A DNA stretch of 64,000 nucleotides from Roseococcus sp. SYP-B2431 (GTDB lineage Bacteria > Pseudomonadota > Alphaproteobacteria > Acetobacterales > Acetobacteraceae). The translations under genes and the position numbers were made by a program. The stretch lies in assembly GCF_004336745.1 (NCBI RefSeq), contig NZ_SJXD01000022.1:372001-436000 (forward strand). The letters run 5' to 3'. Shown piece after piece: positions 62,689 through 64,000 of the stretch. Below the pieces are notes generated by a model. The model was not told where the DNA came from. It made no database searches and was given only the letters and a program-made list of their open reading frames with translations. The first letter of the stretch is position 1. The number at the start of each line of letters is the position of its first letter.

Positions 62689-63468
62689 TTAGCTGCCCGT
62701 CCATTTCGCCGGACGGCGGGCGAGGAAGCTTTCCACGCCCTCGGCGAAATCCCGGCTCGTGAAGCACATCTCCACGAGGTCGTCCCCCTGGATCTCGCGC
62801 AGCGGCGCGCGCAGGCGGCGCATCGCCTCCTTGGTCGCGCGCATGGTGAGCGGCGCATGGGTCATGAGGATCCGCGCCAGCTCCTCCGCCCGCGCCTGGA
62901 GGGCGGCGTGGTCGGGCAGGATCTCGCTGAGAAGTCCCACGGACTTCATCTCCTCCGCGCCCAGCAGACGCGCCGTGTAGACGAGGTCCATCACGCGCGC
63001 CGGCCCCATCATCACCGCGAGCCGCGCGTAATTGGCCATGGAGAGGCAGTTCCCCAGCGTCTTGGCGATCGGAAAGCCGAAACGCGCATTGGCCGCGCCG
63101 ATCCGCAGGTCGCAGACGCTCGCGATCGCCGCGCCGCCGCCCGTGGCCGCGCCGGCGATGGCGGCGATGGTCGGCTTCTGGCAGTTCTCCAGCGCCGTCA
63201 TGATGCGGTCGATCTTCTCCTCATAGACGAGGGCGTCGGCGGCGGTCCGGAAATTGGTGAACTGGCTGATGTCGGTCCCGGCCGCGAAGGCCTTCTCGCC
63301 CGCCCCGGTGATGACGATCACCTTGACGGCATCATCCGTGTTGGCCTCGATCGCGACCTTGTAAAGGCCCTCATACATCGGGAAGGTCATGGCGTTGCGC
63401 GCCTGGGGGCGGTTGAGCGTCACGAAGACGATCCCGTCGCGCTTCTCGATCAGCAATTCGTCGGACAT
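62689..63468 (-). CDS. Enoyl-CoA hydratase/isomerase (crotonase) family protein
   Basis: 259 residues. Oxyanion-hole regions 'KAFAAGTDISQF' and 'AAIAGAATGGGAAIASVCDL' are intact. The loop with the first catalytic Glu of hydratases reads 'FGFPIAKTLGNCLSM', without that Glu, and the second is Asp-like ('VMDLVYTARLL'). So a hydratase reaction is doubtful, and an isomerase, epimerase or ligase-linked role is likelier. Divergent from a CaiB-type CoA-transferase gene; the two may use the same CoA thioester. Confidence 0.88.
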   Translation of the reverse strand: MSDELLIEKRDGIVFVTLNRPQARNAMTFPMYEGLYKVAIEANTDDAVKVIVITGAGEKAFAAGTDISQFTNFRTAADALVYEEKIDRIMTALENCQKPTIAAIAGAATGGGAAIASVCDLRIGAANARFGFPIAKTLGNCLSMANYARLAVMMGPARVMDLVYTARLLGAEEMKSVGLLSEILPDHAALQARAEELARILMTHAPLTMRATKEAMRRLRAPLREIQGDDLVEMCFTSRDFAEGVESFLARRPAKWTGS

Positions 63469-63552
63469 GGGGCTTCCTCCATTTCCGGGTCAGGGTTGCA
63501 GCGATCCGGCTGCGGTGGAAGATGCGCGCCACGTTCCAGGAGAACTCCCGCC

Positions 63553-64000
63553 ATGATGCCCTTGTCCCGCTTCACCGTGCTCGACCTCACCCGCGTCCGT
63601 TCGGGCCCGACCTGCGTGCGCCAGCTCGCCGACTGGGGCGCCAATGTCATCAAGATCGAGGCCACGGACGAGATGGACACCGGCAAGGGCCTCGGCGGCG
63701 AGCGCGACGGGCCGGACTTCCAGCACGTCCACCGCAACAAGCGGGCCATGACGCTGAACCTGAAGTCGCCCGAGGGCCTGGCCGTCCTCAAGAAGCTGGT
63801 CGAGAAGGCCGATGTGGTCGTCGAGAACTTCCGGCCCGACGTGAAGACCCGCCTGGGCATCGACTACGAGGCGCTGGCCGCGGTGAACCCGCGCATCATC
63901 CTGGGCTCCATCTCCGGCTTCGGGCAGGACGGCCCCTATGCCCGCCGCCCCGGCTTCGACCAGATCGCCCAGGGCATGGGCGGGCTCATGTCGGTGACCG
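63553..64000 (+). CDS. CaiB/BaiF family CoA-transferase, cut off at window end
   Basis: The first 149 codons run off the window. 'SRFTVLDLTRVRSGPTCVRQLADWGANVIKIE' style start, 'FQHVHRNKRAMTLNLKSPEG' and 'IILGSISGFGQDGPYARRPG' identify a class III (Frc/CaiB) CoA-transferase. The catalytic Asp expected near residue 165-170 would lie outside. AGGAG before the ATG at 63553 supports the start. Divergent from the crotonase-family gene with an 84-nt gap. Confidence 0.9.
   Translation, partial: MMPLSRFTVLDLTRVRSGPTCVRQLADWGANVIKIEATDEMDTGKGLGGERDGPDFQHVHRNKRAMTLNLKSPEGLAVLKKLVEKADVVVENFRPDVKTRLGIDYEALAAVNPRIILGSISGFGQDGPYARRPGFDQIAQGMGGLMSVT

Noticed and set aside
1-64000. tRNA, rRNA, integrase, transposase or prophage genes
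   Set aside because: None was recognised on either strand by eye; a tRNAscan or profile search could still find a weak match.

Overview
The window is a GC-rich chromosomal segment with dense, mostly co-oriented gene runs and many 4-nt start/stop overlaps. The content points to an alphaproteobacterium, most likely an acetic-acid-bacterium relative (Acetobacteraceae, Roseomonas-like). The reasons are the dnaX-ybaB-recR block with the SRP RNA beside dnaX, the proA-nadD-rsfS-rlmH block, the rpe-heparinase-purH block, hslV-hslU, several tripartite-tricarboxylate (Bug/TctC) receptors, and a squalene-type C30 carotenoid operon. The taxon is inferred from gene content only.

Layout. 1-7.2 kb: TAXI and Bug receptors, an M81 peptidase with a GNAT gene, a TetR regulator with an operator-like palindrome, a single-domain voltage-gated cation channel with an unusual selectivity filter, and a polysaccharide pyruvyltransferase. 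7.2-11.2 kb (minus): proA, a secreted FAH-fold hydratase-like protein, nadD, rsfS with a histone-like tail, and rlmH. 11.3-20.7 kb: a receptor-gene remnant, then rpe, heparinase-like gene, glycosyltransferase, purH, rmuC, a nucleoside transporter and a class III aminotransferase. 20.7-23.7 kb (minus): recR, ybaB, dnaX and the SRP RNA. 23.9-29.4 kb: a 46-codon membrane peptide gene, nudC, a lipoprotein gene, cysE, pheA and kdsB (minus), a membrane cytochrome c, and a histidinol-phosphatase-type IMPase. 29.4-37.6 kb: a yejABEF-type peptide ABC transporter interrupted by a DUF3891 gene, a four-copy 50-bp repeat and a dispersed 115-bp repeat, followed by ghrA. 37.8-40.5 kb: a sarcosine-oxidase-like flavoprotein and an acyl-CoA dehydrogenase.

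40.6-49.8 kb holds the most coherent pathway: seven tightly packed genes (two CrtN/CrtP-type desaturase/oxidases, acyltransferase, glycosyltransferase, a fused HpnC-HpnD squalene synthase, HpnE, aldehyde dehydrogenase). I infer that they turn farnesyl diphosphate into squalene and then into a glycosylated, acylated C30 carotenoic acid, a staphyloxanthin-like end product. 49.8-56 kb (minus): a type I secretion pair, two small secreted proteins, a Nudix gene broken by an in-frame stop, and a DctP-type TRAP receptor. 56-64 kb: hslU and hslV, an M17 aminopeptidase, a MarR regulator, a divergent LysR/flavin-oxidase pair with a clear palindromic operator, a Bug receptor, a crotonase-family gene, and the start of a CaiB-type CoA-transferase gene that runs off the end.

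No tRNA, rRNA, CRISPR array, transposase or prophage gene was recognised. Names rest on recognised motifs read by eye; no database search was run.
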